DNA from: Phoenix dactylifera
Taxonomy: Eukaryota; Streptophyta; Magnoliopsida; Arecales; Arecaceae
DNA: 64,000 nucleotides
Reading direction: 5' to 3'
NCBI RefSeq assembly: GCF_009389715.1
Contig: NC_052409.1
Coordinates: forward strand, 2,210,001 to 2,274,000
Made by a program: the position numbers and the translations under genes. Below are positions 24,935 to 36,898 of the stretch, one piece after another. The notes below the pieces were generated by a model that saw only the letters and a list, made by a program, of their open reading frames with translations, made no database searches and had not been told where the DNA came from. Every line of letters starts with the position of its first letter. Within the stretch, counting starts at the first letter, position 1.

Positions 24935-25195
24935 TTTAGAAATTTCATTCATATTTGTCTTAAAACAATCCTTTATAATATGCTTATCCAATGTCTTTTC
25001 AACCTATGTAACCATGATAGAACTTAAAAAAGCAGTTCTCCCCTAGAATACCACTATAAACTCTATGAATCGCCACTAGACATGTAGCAAGCAAAGTCGC
25101 CCCCGAGAAAAGAAAAAAGGGTCCAAGTTCATCTGGGCAACATAAACTAAGAATATTGGAAACAATGTGCATAATTTGGCCAAAAGAATGCCAAC
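24935..25195 (+). repeat. Duplicated noncoding segment, copy 2
   Basis: Partner of 575-850, clearly diverged by substitutions and small indels but collinear throughout. It lies about 5 kb upstream of SCPL51 copy 2 and just before an exon-like open frame at 25285-25463. Confidence 0.55.
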
Positions 25196-25284
25196 ATAAA
25201 TCATATATAAAGTAACAGCAGGACTCCAGACTGTGGCGATCAACTGGAATTAAGAAATCAATGGTTACCTTTTACCCTTCGAGC

Positions 25285-25463
25285 AAGCAATTATCTTGCC
25301 TCAGCAAGTGTAGGCTGCTCCTGTGATAGAGACTCGGAGCGTTCTCAAGCTCTTGGATGTATACTAACAACAGAGGCTCTACTTGGTGTGGAAGGTTATG
25401 AAGATGAATTAACCACCGATGGAGCGTACCAAGATTATGGAGGAATGTGTTGGAAACGTGACT
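25285..25463 (+). other. Possible terminal exon or relic, unidentified
   Basis: An open frame from a TTTTACCCTTCGAG acceptor-like site to a TAG at about 25461 encodes about 58 residues containing GCSCDRDSERSQALGC and ending DYGGMCWKRD. Composition is protein-like and the frame has no ATG, as expected of an internal or last exon. No preceding exon was found within reach. Function unknown. Confidence 0.3.
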
Positions 25464-26279
25464 AGGTTGTAAATTTTACCTGCAAAAGACACCATGGTTG
25501 GTTTCATCACATTTCCTACCACATGGCCATATAAGTGAAATTAAAACATTCGTACTACAACTTAATCATTTGACTGACTGAGATTAAACACTTCACGTTT
25601 TATACCAGATAATATCAGAAACAAACATAAAAGAAGAAACTGCGCTTATGACACAAACCAATCTAACGCCAGACCCTCAAATCATCCTCATATAAGAACG
25701 ACAGAGAATAAAAGACAGCGTTATGTCCACAAAACAGATCAGAAACAATACCCTAGAACTCGAAATTGTCAGTGCATCTCTAAGCTCGCCGAAATCCCCT
25801 ATCGCTCGATGGGAAAAGATAGAGAAAAATTTATACCAGAATGCCTAGAGACACACCCTAAAGAAAAATAAAACTAAAGGAAAAGGGAAAAATTTTACGT
25901 ATAAATTCTCCAATTATAACAACACCCACCTACAAATCAACGACAAAAAACTTTAAAAAAAAAGTAAGAACTGTTTGTTTGAGAATCACAAAGAAAGGTA
26001 TAGAAATCGGAGCCTTGAGAGGGAAAAGGAAATATTGAAAAAAATATCATACATTTCAAAGATATTTCGAGTTTGGGAGGTCTGTTGTTTCAAGCAAGCC
26101 TGGGGAAACCCTATCTCCGTCCGACGCAAGAAGTGCAAACCCTGCCTACCCAACCTCCTCTCCGAGGATACCAAGAGCTCCGGCAGCCGTCGATGACCGT
26201 TGACAGCGGTGGATTCGCTTTCCACGATCAGCTTTGAACATACCTAATCACCCAAGAATCAATATCTTCGTCAGCGGCT

Positions 26280-26600
26280 CCCATGCCAACCGGGAAGCAT
26301 GGATGGAAGTGCGGACGAACAAACGGGCACGGTGGGGGGCGGCAACGCCGGAGTCGATGCCGGTGCCAGCGATCGGAGAACCGGGGCGTCATCGCAGAAG
26401 ACGAGGCGAGGAAAGGAACACACGCTCGAGTGCATATCACGCTGGAACCGGTCACCGACTTTAGGTTCTCGGGAGACCGGGAGTCGGCACACGCGTCCGT
26501 GGGTATAACGCAGGCACCGATCGACGACTTCAAGCTCCAGGATGCCCGGAAGTCGGCAAACGGAGCCACTGAGAGTTTTGAGTTGACATGTGAGAATTTT
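26280..26600. other. GC-rich block with an imperfect internal repeat
   Basis: High GC inside AT-rich surroundings, open on both strands. Two roughly 69-bp halves (about 26430-26500 and 26500-26569) resemble each other and encode ITLEPVTDFRFSGDRESA and ITQAPIDDFKLQDARKSA on plus. No known domain; it could be part of a transposon or a captured gene fragment. Confidence 0.35.
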
Positions 26601-26937
26601 CCTATTTTTTTATTGTGGGAGAGGAGGCAGATGAGGTGGGATTGAATAAATTTTGGAGGAAAAAAAAAACAATGCCAGATTTCTTTGGACGCACTACAGT
26701 GATGGCATCACGAAGGCAAGATCATTGGGGGGAAGAAAACACTGGCATCATCATGAATTAAACTGGAAAGTTCATAAAGTAAATGCAACTACCATCTCAT
26801 CTACTTCTGATAAATTTTTTTCCTGTAGTTTTTAGATGCCTCCAATCTAATAAGTAATGACCCATGACTATAACATATTGGGACGCTGATCAATCGACAG
26901 TAAAACCTATTCAACTAACAAGCAAATGTTTACGTTG

Positions 26938-28070
26938 TGTTGGGGAAAAAAATAGACCACCCCACACACAATTAAAGCACCCAAATCTGACAACAAGTCT
27001 GAGATCATCATGCAAGCCGAGCTCAGAAAGCTGTCGAGCTCATCCAGGCCGAGCTCATGCAGGCCGAGCTCAGAAGGCTGCCGAGCTCATCCATGCTGTC
27101 GAGCACAGAAGGCTGCCGAGCTCAGAAAGCCGAGCTCATGCAGGCCGAGCCGAGCTCATGCAGGCCGAGCTCAGAAGGCTGCCAAGCTCATCCATGCTGC
27201 CGAGCACAGAAGGCTGCCGAGCTCAGAAGGCCGAGCTCATGCAGGCCGAGCCGAGCTCAGAAGGCCGAGCCAAGCTCATGCAGGCCGAGCTCAGAAGGCT
27301 GCCGAGCTCATGCAGGCCGAGCTCAGAAGGCTGCCGAGCTCATAGGCCGAGCCGAGCTCCGAAGGCTAAGGCCCAGAAAGCCGAGCACAGAAGCTGCCGA
27401 GCTCATCCAGAAGGCCGCCGAGCACAGAAGGCTAATCATAGAAGGCCGAGCTAACCTCAAAAGGCCGACCTTGTCCACATGCTGCGGCCATGCCCTGCAG
27501 CAGCCTTACCGCACCATGCTTTGCTTGCCGGCCACGCCATGGCATATCAATCAGGGACCATATCCTGCTACGACTGTCAACGCCTCACCATTCCCAAGAA
27601 TGTACTGCACTGCGCGCCACAAGCAAGCTCTGGCTACGCGCCATCTCCTCCCATGATGGAAACGGGCCATCCACGGCAACTCAATTACTTCACACGCCCA
27701 CGTCCAATCGTGACGGTAACTCATTAATTTGTCCAGTCACATCACAGGTAACCCTACCACTCTTTCTATAAAAAAGAAGGCTTCTTCCTCCCAAAAGGGG
27801 GCTTCGGACGGGGAAATACGGTCCATCTCCTTCTCCAAAATTAAGCCCCCCTCTGACTTAAGCATCGGAGGGCCGGCGCCGGAAACCCCGGCCACCGGCT
27901 TTTTGCAGGCCCCCCATGGAGGATGCCGCTCGCCGACGGATCGCCGCCCGCCAATGTTCGCCGGAGCCCCTTCCTCCTCAGCCGACGGCCGCCCCCGGGT
28001 CCAATTTTCAGCAACACATTGTACTCTATTCTCTTTTTGAGCAGCACAAGATTGAAATTTGAAGAATATT
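26938..28070 (+). mobile_element. Probable solo or truncated LTR
   Basis: Starts TGTTGGGGAAAAAAATAGACC, an LTR-like 5' end, and contains a promoter-like CTATAAAAAAGAAGG at about 27766 followed by GC-rich leader sequence, as in plant Gypsy LTRs. The 3' edge near ATATTGACA is uncertain and no target duplication was found. No gag or pol follows. It encloses the minisatellite at 27010-27440. Confidence 0.45.
27010..27440. repeat. GCCGAGCTC minisatellite with 101-bp higher-order period
   Basis: Roughly 430 bp built from short units such as GCCGAGCTCAGAAGGCT and GCCGAGCTCATGCAG. A block starting at 27061 recurs at 27162, giving a higher-order period of about 101 bp. Because no unit has a stop on the plus strand, three overlapping open frames of up to 199 residues appear; I treat these as by-products of the repeat and not as genes. 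Confidence 0.85.
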
Positions 28071-28743
28071 GACATAAGCAGCCAGCACGAGCATTGCCAT
28101 GACCGAAGCTTGGAGAATACTCATAGCAACTCTTTCTTGTTAAAGCGGAAAATAATCTGGCCTTTGGCTTTTAGATGTTGCAACTCATTCATTATTGACA
28201 CCGTAGTTGGGTGGAGAGTGTGATTTACATTGACTTTCTTCTTATCTTGTCCATAGATCGAGGCTGGTGCTAGCTGATCTAGTAATTATCTTGTCTAATG
28301 GACTTTATTAAGAAGGCGAACATGAATTTAAGGAAGTGCATGGGTTAAGAGTAATGCTCATTTGTCGCATATCCAAATCAACAGACAACCCGTTTGCTAT
28401 TCAATTTAGCCGCAGGGCTTATCGAATAGCCATCAGTTCCATTATGAGTAGCAATCTTTCAATTAAATGACTGCTTTTATGCGGCCAGACTGAACCTCCG
28501 TGTGAATGATATTAACATGTTAAGTTCAGGCTATCTTGAATTTTGCAAAGAAAGCAGATGGCCCCAATTGATCCCCGGGAAAAGATTAATCATGCTAATT
28601 TTGTAGACTTAACACACCATGGGATCATAACGCTCTTCTTGGCGTATATTCTATGTGTTTGTGTATTCTACAGTAGGGATTTAGACTTGAAGCATGAGAA
28701 TAATGTCTATCTTGATAGTTTAGATTTATTTAAGTAAATATAC

Positions 28744-29206
28744 GGTAATAACTCAGGATCTCACTCAAAATGGATAGTTAGAAGGTATTATTTGGATTTT
28801 TTGATCCTATATAAGTATATAAGATCTACTTAGTAGATAACCGATGTGGAATTAAACACACGCCCGCACGGATCCTTACATAGTGGTTTGGAACGTGACT
28901 GATAAATGGTATCAGAATGGACCCGGCCCGTAACCTATGCATACTAGAGAATATTGTAGCACGGATTCATTGGGGCTAACCACGAGCCGATCGTGGTGTT
29001 TGTGATTAGATTTGAATGAATTTGAACCCTTAGCCTGACAAGAACGTCAAAACTTAAACAAGTGGAGTATGTGAGGACCCGTGCGAGTATGTGTTTAGTT
29101 CCACATCGGTTATTTGTTAAGTAGATCTTAGATACTTATATAGGATCACGGAACCTAAATAATACCTTTCGGCTAGCTATTTTGGATGAGCTCCTAAGTT
29201 ATTACA
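28744..29206 (+). mobile_element. TRIM retrotransposon copy 2 with inverted left LTR
   Basis: A 463-bp element. The left LTR (28744-28880) is reverse-complemented, whereas the interior and the right LTR (29070-29206) read plus. The primer site appears at about 28912 as AATGGTATCAGAATGG. A 5-bp duplication flanks the whole unit: TATAC (28739-28743) and TATGC (29207-29211), one mismatch. About 24 extra bases separate the left LTR from the primer site. The right LTR starts TGTGAGGACCCGTGCG and ends TTATTACA. Confidence 0.85.
29070..29206 (+). promoter_or_regulatory. TRIM LTR promoter-like module
   Basis: Contains GTTCCACATCG at about 29099-29109, then 28 bases, then TATATAGG. The first word differs by one base from the plant snRNA upstream element RTCCCACATCG, and the spaced TATA follows the same layout. 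Other copies in this window carry GTCCGACATCG and ATCCCACATCA at this place. Whether it recruits polymerase II or III is unknown. Confidence 0.5.
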
Positions 29207-30107
29207 TATGCCTTAACAACTAAATAAAATATAGATCAGAGTTCTATTCCATAGAGTATATAGATAAAACTCAATGCCTTACTTTCGCATGTCTTACCAA
29301 GTCGAGAGGAACCTTGTATCAATCAGAGATAGGTTAGCATCCTTATCATAATTAAATGAACACATGCTTTTGTTCAATCAGAGAATTCCTTAAAACGACG
29401 AGGCCATGTGAGAAGGAGAGCATCTTCCAACATTGTCCGGTATGCATCTTTTGCACATGGCGTACTAATATTTTAAAAATCAATGACAGCATTTGTATTG
29501 AGATAGGAGATTTAAAATTTAGTTCTTCATTAAAAAAAAAAATCAAAATCAAAATCCAGCAAAATTTTAATTAGCAGCAACAAAATTTCATTACGACCCC
29601 ATATAGATATACTACTACTACTTGTCGACTGTTTTATATTTATTTTCTAAAAAATGTAATGATATTATTTATGATGTGATCTCTTTTCAATGAAAGATGA
29701 CAAATCAAAAACAATAGCAGCACATACTTTAAGGTACATATTAACCAATTTTGTTCATACCTTTTAAGTTCTATTTATTTTCCATTAAATGTATGGTTGG
29801 TGTAACTTCAATTCCAATCTTCATATTATATAATCATCTAGGACTCGAAAATTTTGTTGTCCCATTATTACTTTTTTTCAAAAAAAAAAAAAAACACCGG
29901 CTGTCCTGCCTCCTTTGAAGCACTCCATGCACACTTTTACATGTTTTTCTTGTTCTTCCTCATTTGTAGAAATAAACTTATATATCTTTCTCTTGTTTTT
30001 ATGTCATTTGTCACTGTAATATAACAAGATATTATTATGGAAGGGCTTCTATTGCATCTGTAGATCCATAAGCGCATGTTTGTATCTCTCCAATGTGAAT
30101 TCTATTA

Positions 30108-30757
30108 TTGAGGTTTGTGATGGATAGAGCTATCCATCATGCCGTTGAAGTTATTGAGACTACTATAGTTGTTTTATTTGCGATGGTTAGGGATATATGG
30201 GTTTCTCTTTCTGCTACTATAATGCCTAGGTATGTTCTTGCATTTTGGGAGCCCCCACCTCCTGACCACCTAAAGATAAACTTTGATGATAGTCTGCCAG
30301 ATGGCGGAGGTTGTACCAGAGTTGTATTTATGATCAGGGACCACGATTCCAGGTTGATTGATGCGGAAGGGCGACGTACCTTTGAGGCATTAGTTCTTGA
30401 GACGGAACTCAAGACCGCGTGAGAGGAAATCTCCTATGCGAGGCGAGTGTTAGAGGTTGGAAGCATCATCCCTAAGAGGAATTGAGCGGAGGTGATTGAG
30501 CATATTCTATAGGAGGGGCCAGGAGAGATAGATCACCCGCTTCTAGATGACATTCGAAGGTTGTTGAGGGAGTATGGTGTCTTTCAAGTTGTGTATATGT
30601 TCTGGGAGGCCAATAGAGTTGCTGATTGGATCGTCTTCTTTGCTACTCACCATTCTGAAGAGATTTTTTTAATCTATTTTGTATCTCTTCCACTACCTCT
30701 GTGTCGTATCCTGTCATTTGATTCAGATGGCAGTGCTTATGTGAGCAGCCGATATAT
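30108..30757 (+). pseudogene. LINE ORF2 C-terminus, RNase H-like relic
   Basis: Reads PPPDHLKINFDDSLPDGGG, then VVFMIRDHDSRLIDAEGRR, then after stops EYGVFQVVYMFWEANRVADW. This is the order and wording of the RNase H domain at the end of plant L1-type ORF2 (catalytic D in INFD, E and D further on). At least two stops break it. It is followed directly by a (TA)n tract. Confidence 0.75.

Positions 30758-30759
<2 letters not shown>

Positions 30760-30817
<58 letters not shown>
30760..30817. repeat. (TA)n microsatellite
   Basis: A 58-bp perfect TA run just after the LINE relic. Confidence 0.95.
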
Positions 30818-30819
<2 letters not shown>

Positions 30820-31404
30820 TTAATTAAAGTGGTTGTCCTAAGTCAATAGTTACGAACCAAACAAATTACAATGGGAACTTTCTGTGGAAATAGACTATAA
30901 AATACTTTCAGCCTTGAATTGATAAAAGCTCCCACTCAACTAGTATAGCTCAAACATATTTTGCATCCAGTCCGTGTGTCATTGGACGCCACTCATGTCA
31001 CGCCACATGTGCCAACCGATCCACGTGTGATCCACGTGGCCCCCTTTTTCTTATCGCAAAGGCCATGTTTTCGACCCCCGCGGGCCTCGCGCCGCTCATC
31101 CATCTCCTCCCAAACACCGTCTCATGCCATCCTCTACGAGAAACACCGGGGCCCACAAACAATTCTCGCTCCCGACCGATCAAATCCCGAAACCTCGCCA
31201 AACAGCATTCTTTTGTGTTGGCAACCAAACAGCTGATCCGCTCCATTGGACTCTTAGGTGGCGGTGGTGGCGAGGTGCCGACCCGGTGATGGTAGCGGCT
31301 GCGAACCGGCGCAAAGTACACCCCAAGAAACGTAGGCCTAGACGTACTCCCCCCGATCCCCTCTCCGCATCCGACGGCCCAGGGTCCTTCCCGTCCAACC
31401 CCTC

Positions 31405-31411
31405 TATATAT
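31405..31411 (+). promoter_or_regulatory. TATA box of PLATZ gene
   Basis: TATATAT in CCTCTATATATCAGCC, about 215 nt upstream of the ATG. The following leader contains a CT-rich tract near 31560-31578. Confidence 0.55.
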
Positions 31412-31624
31412 CAGCCGTCCGTCCGTTGCACCAGCTCCCGTTTTTTATTCTCCTATCAATTATTAAGTTAATGTTATAATGTCCGTCCCTACCGGCCGAG
31501 GCGTTGGTGTAGTTGAGTTCTAACTTCGCAACTCCTCCACACCTCCCCTCTCTTTTATTCCTCTCTCTCTCTCTCTCGTCGTCGCATTGCCGGCATTGCG
31601 ATCTTCGCCCGACCGCCGGCGGCG

Positions 31625-32515
31625 ATGATGATGAGGAGGGTGGCGGCGTCGCTGGTGCCGCCGTGGCTGGAGCCCCTCCTCACCACATCCTTCTTCGCCG
31701 CCTGCCCTTCCCATTCCGACGCCGCCAGGAGCGAATGCAACATGTACTGCCTCGACTGCTCCTCCTCCACCTCCGGCGCCTTCTGCTTCTACTGTCGCTC
31801 CGACCGCCACTCCGGCCACCGGGTCATCCAGGTCCGCTGCATTTCCCGATCTATCTGATGATTTTAGGGTTTCTTTTCTTTCTTCTTGAGATTAAAAATG
31901 GGATGGTGGGCGGTGGCCGGGAACGCAGATAAGGCGGTCATCGTACCACGACGTGGTGCGGGTGGCGGAGATCCAGAAGGTTCTGGACATCACCGGGGTG
32001 CAGACGTACGTGATCAACAGCGCGCGCGTGCTCTTCCTCAACGAGCGCCCCCAGCCACGTGCGGGCGCCAAGGCCGCCGCCTCCCCTCACACGTGCGAGA
32101 TCTGCGCCCGCTCCCTCCTCGACCCCTTCCGCTTCTGCTCCATCGGCTGTAAGGTTACCCCCACTTGCTTTCCCCTCTCTCTCTCCCTCCTCTTCTCATC
32201 AAAATTCGTGCGTGCATCCCCTCGTCATTCTCACTTTTGTTCCATCTTCACTCTATACAGCTGGCGGGGATAACTAGGAATGGGGACGCGAGCTTCGTGC
32301 TGAAGGGGAGCGGCGGAGAGACCGATGAGCAGGCGAGCGAGAGCGGGAGGGCGGAGGAGGATATCAGGCGGTTACCGGACCGCGGAGGTGGATCGCGTGA
32401 AGGGCCAAGGAGCGGCATCGGGCTCCCCGCGCCTTCTTCTTCGTCTTCGTCGTCTGCTTTGCCCAGCTCGAGGAGGCGAAAAGGAATTCCCCACCGCGCC
32501 CCTTTTGGCTCCTGA
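31625..32515 (+). CDS. PLATZ: PLATZ zinc-dependent DNA-binding regulator (3 exons)
   Basis: Nuclear PLATZ-family protein; members bind A/T-rich DNA and mostly repress transcription. Exons: 31625-31831, 31929-32153, 32261-32515, all phase 0 with GT..AG, giving 228 residues, a normal length. It begins [19 protein letters not shown], the usual PPWL entry. The first zinc cluster is C-x2-H, C-x2-C (MYCLDC), C-x2-C (FCFYC) and H-x2-H (DRHSGH). [17 protein letters not shown] starts exon 2 exactly as in the family, then [15 protein letters not shown]. The second cluster is CEIC-x10-C-x3-C. The last exon holds an acidic/Ser-rich tail and SSRRRKG, a possible nuclear signal. Exons 1 and 2 are very GC-rich, which suits a monocot. 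Three ATGs in a row open the frame; the first is used here. Confidence 0.94.
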
Positions 32516-35500
32516 CGGCGAAAAAAAGGTCGCAAGATTTCTCCTCTCTCTTACCATCGCATACCAAAAAAATAAAAAAAATAAAAAAATAGAAAAGTAA
32601 AAATAGTGGGGGAAAAAATAATGTTATATTTGAATTAACAATGTAAGTTGGGTTACAGAATGGGATGGATGATTTGATTCTATTTTGCTACCATTATCTC
32701 TCGTGGTTGGGGTTTTGTGGGGTTTGTGAGTTTGTGTGGTGGCGTGTCAAATTGGAATTAATACGAGTGGGGTCCGGGTCGGCCAAACCCACCACATGGA
32801 TGGTGATTCGGTTAGGGGTGGAAAGGGCGAGAGAGGCTCCTAAATTTTATTTCAATACCTTAGCCCTCGCCAACCTTGTTAGATCTTGATTGGGTTTGGA
32901 GAAACCCATGCTTCTTTTGGGCCCTCTCCCCAACAATAACTACGTGCTTCATAGCACCATCACCCACCCAACTGCCCGTCCAACGTTGCAGGAGGGGATT
33001 CGTTCATAGAGCGCCACATCAGCATGACATAGGATGGGTGACTTGGTGGGTGCCGTAGGGGTGCTGCTTGGCGTTGTCCGTTGCTCGATTCCTGCGTCTT
33101 ATCAACTGGCTTGTGGAAGGTTGACATCCATTTCAGGGACCACTGTGGGGCCTTGGGATTAAAAAGGGGACCGCCTTGAGGGGGGAAATGGAGAAGATTA
33201 ATGGGAAGTGGGTGTTAAATAAAGGGTAATTGTCGCTTTTGGTCGTTCTTGTGGGGTTTTGTAGTTGATTTTGTTTGTCCTTAAGTTGTGTCCTTGAGCG
33301 CTCTAAGACAAGGTTATGGCGCTGTTAGGCTGTTAGACGTCCATCATTGATAACTAAAATAATAGAATTGAGATTCTTCTTCTAGAGAATTTATTTTGTT
33401 GACTTGTTGCCTTGCAAAGAATTTTAGTCTTGATCGGTTCCCGATGCGTTTCTTTATTGAGTGCATGGTATGGAATGACACATGAAGGTATGATGCAAAT
33501 GAGTATTTTTGGTGAGCAATGTGATCCCGTTGTTTCCTATTTTCATCACTTTTGATGTCCTCGTTTTCATGTTTGCATCATGATGAACAATCTTTTATGT
33601 TGGCCCTTTCGTCTTGGAGAGTTTCTTGGTGTGAAGCCAAATTAACATTGTCAAAAGCTATGAAGTGTCCACCAATTCTAAGTTTGAAATGCACTCAACC
33701 TTTTAATAAGCATGTTTGAACTCAATTCAAGCTTGAATAGAAGCTAGATTCTAGTTTGAATTAAGGCTTGGTCCAAGCTTAAGCTAAAGTTTATTTAATT
33801 ATAACACAAATAATCCACTAAGTAGTTGATTGATCTAAGTGTTTCAGGTATGTGATTGATCTAACCGTTTTAGGTACTTGTCTCAAAATTAATTTTGAGC
33901 TAGAGATCCAAGTTCAATTAAATTGAGCATGCCAGACATAGATTCAAAGTTCAAGCTAAGCATAGACAAAATTTGAGTTGCTCGGATATATTGATAGTTG
34001 TACAATAATCCCCTCTACATGTTGGATGGGGAAAATAGGCAAAGTGGTGGGCCAAACTTTACAATACAATTTTTTTCAAAAAAAAAAAAAAAAAAAATCT
34101 AGTTGTAAGCACTTTAGTGAAAAGGAAGGAAGCCAACTGCTAACCACATGCCTCTATGAAAGATTCTTTCTTCTATCTAATGTGGGACATCTTCCAAGGA
34201 AAAAGTTTCCTTCATTAATAAGCCATTCATTATTCAATTATAAATTGGACTAGAGCCATTTAGACATATTTCTTTGAATTTCAAGGTATAACGTGATATG
34301 TTGTATATCAATCATGTGGTGGTTCCAAAAAAAAAAAAGGTTAGAAAGGCACTGCTTATAAGTCCTCAAGTGCAACATTGGCTCCCAACTACTGCTTTGC
34401 CCACTTTTGTTTTGTGCAGGATAATTTACAGGGACTTAAAAAAATCTCAATTATATCTCAAGTTTTATAATAAAATTATGATTATATTTGAAAAGAAAAT
34501 GATTACACAAGAAGGAAAAACACATCTTTTTCACATAGAGTATTTTGCCTTATTTATCAGAAAGGAGTAATATAAGTAGATAAGCATAGGGTTTTTTTTT
34601 TTAGAAAAAAAAAAGTCCAGTAAACTGTGGCATGTACTTGAAAGCATTTGCTGCTAGAGATATCCATTGGACAGAAAAAACTAGCAAGATACATACATAC
34701 ATGCGTGCGTACGTACATACATACTTATGTGTGTGTGTATTTATGTTTATCATAAGAGCAACATCCTACAATATGAAATGGTTGGTGGTTATTGTATCAA
34801 AAAAACTAATGGAAAAGGAAAAGAAAAGAAAAGAAAAGTTGGTGGCTATAAAACTTTCTTAGAATTTGATGTGCCGCTGTTAATTGCGTATCACTTTTCT
34901 AAGACTTGTCCACCTATTCCACAATAATTGGAGTTCTATAATTTAATCGCATCCAAATATTCTGACACTGAAAATGCCATAGACATTCCAAAGGAAGAGA
35001 AGGAACCCAACACCTCTTCAGATCAGCACCTTGGCCATAACCTGGTCAGGATGGAAACTTATGTCGCTAACTTGACTCACCTGTCTCTTTTTCCTCCCTT
35101 TGTACTTCTTTTGTAGACTGCAGTTACAGGCAGCATTTTGTACTACCTTCATATATATCCTTAATGAAGAGAGGTGGACTTTCACTCCTATTTCTCAGAA
35201 AAAAAAGTACCAAGAACATAAAAAAAAAAAAAAAATCAAGTGCTTGCTTCATTTCAAATGTATCACTTTGAAGGGAAAGTGGTACTACGACTTGGCGACT
35301 TTCATGTGACAATAATAATGCTATTTAATATTTTTAACATAAACTGTAAAATATAGAACTATTTCTTTTGATCTATAATGATATTTTTTAATTTTAACAC
35401 AGTCAGCAATCTCAAATCATGTTTTCTATAGTGTTCTCTCTCTTTGCAATCTTTTCTCATATTGTATTAGGAGGATATGAAGAGAAATGAGCATGCTTTA

Positions 35501-36898
35501 GCAATGTTCTAACTCTAGGCAACTTGCTCTAACTCTAAGCAGCAGCTTTCCTTTTGAAATTTGAACCTTGCCATGCATATCTAACAAATTTTAACAATCT
35601 CATACATTAAAACCTTGGAGGTGCAATTAGGGCTTGCTTCAACATGAACCTATCCACCCAAACTGCTTGTCGACTAGGGTTGGCTTGAAGTTTTATAAAC
35701 TTGATTAGGCTTGTGTTCAAAAATCTCATCCTGATCCGAAGCAAGATTGAGTTAGGATTGACCTTCAATCCAAAACCCAACCTCTATCTAATCAAAATTT
35801 GATCCAACCCAACACAATCCAACTTAAGCCGATTCAACCCGATATACAAAAGAAATAAATAATTTATATTTATATTTTATATAGATTACTTATATATTCA
35901 TATAATTATATCTTTAATTTTATAAAATTACGTAAAATACGTTATTGAAATTTATGAACAATGGAAATTTATAAGTGATTAGTTTACAATCAACAGATAT
36001 TAGATCAATAAAAATATCACAAACATTTTTTTTTCTATTTTAAAATTTCTATTTAACTTGATTTAAGTCAATTAATATTGCGCAAACCAACTCTAGCCGA
36101 CGAATCTGACTTAATCTGGCTTGTCCGCCCCAACTTGAATTTAGCTCATAATGAATGTGGGTTGGGTCGAATTAGAGTTCAAATATTTAGAGAATCGATT
36201 GGCTTAGGGTTTGCCCCTCAGGTTGATCTAAGGTGCCTGAGTTGTAGCTCTATCAAAGCTATTATAACATTTGCATGATGGAACAATTCAGCATTAGCAA
36301 ACAACTATTACCATATAGATAACCAGGCGAGAACTTTGACATTGTATGTGTGACATAAACAACCAATGGAAATAAAGTTTCCGTTCTGCAGATGTCATTC
36401 ACAAAATCTACTTCATATGGCAATGAGGCTTTCATTGTTGTTTTTCTCTTTTTGGCTTAGTAGGCTGGAATTTTAATAGGCAGATATACCAGAATACAAT
36501 TGATATTATTATGCTATCCTGACCCTGAGATGACCCTCATCCACTGCCGTCCCAAGTCGAACCAACGCCTCCTTTATAGTACCATGTCCTCACCGAACCC
36601 CATCCCTGGCCCACCAAATTCATTGAGCGTGCGACCGCACACATGCATCGGTCCTGGGGACTTCAAAGGGGTTCAAAGTGACACCCAACTGCCCAACCGC
36701 CTGATGGAACTGCCTTCCGGACTCCTTAGAAGATGCCCGGCAACTCCCCACGTTTCCCTTTGCCTCCAACCGCTGGGACACGTGTACCCCAGGTGTCAAC
36801 TCCCGAGGCCACGATTCCCACGTATACATGCCCCCTACTTTGCCTTGCTCCGTTCCAATCGCCACAGTTCCTACCCCTGCTGAGAAAACAGAGAGGAA
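32516..36898. other. Intergenic DNA
   Basis: No gene seen. It holds poly(A)-like tracts (34075-34097, 35219-35235), a CATA/TGTG-rich low-complexity stretch at 34690-34745, and AT-rich low-complexity sequence around 35700-36060. The final 300 bp before the H2B gene become CA- and C-rich; TTTATAGT at 36573 is a weak TATA candidate. Confidence 0.5.

Larger units (their letters stand above)
20200..31400. other. Gene-poor region rich in repeats
   Basis: Apart from the repeats and fragments listed separately, I see no gene with splice sites and conserved motifs between SCPL51 copy 2 and the PLATZ gene. Bases 22850-24900 and 28100-28740 are AT-rich with only short, featureless open frames. Confidence 0.5.

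Noticed and set aside
27010-27656. Three overlapping plus-strand open frames of 111-199 residues
   Set aside because: They exist because the GCCGAGCTC repeat has no stop codon in any plus frame; no domain, start context or splice support.
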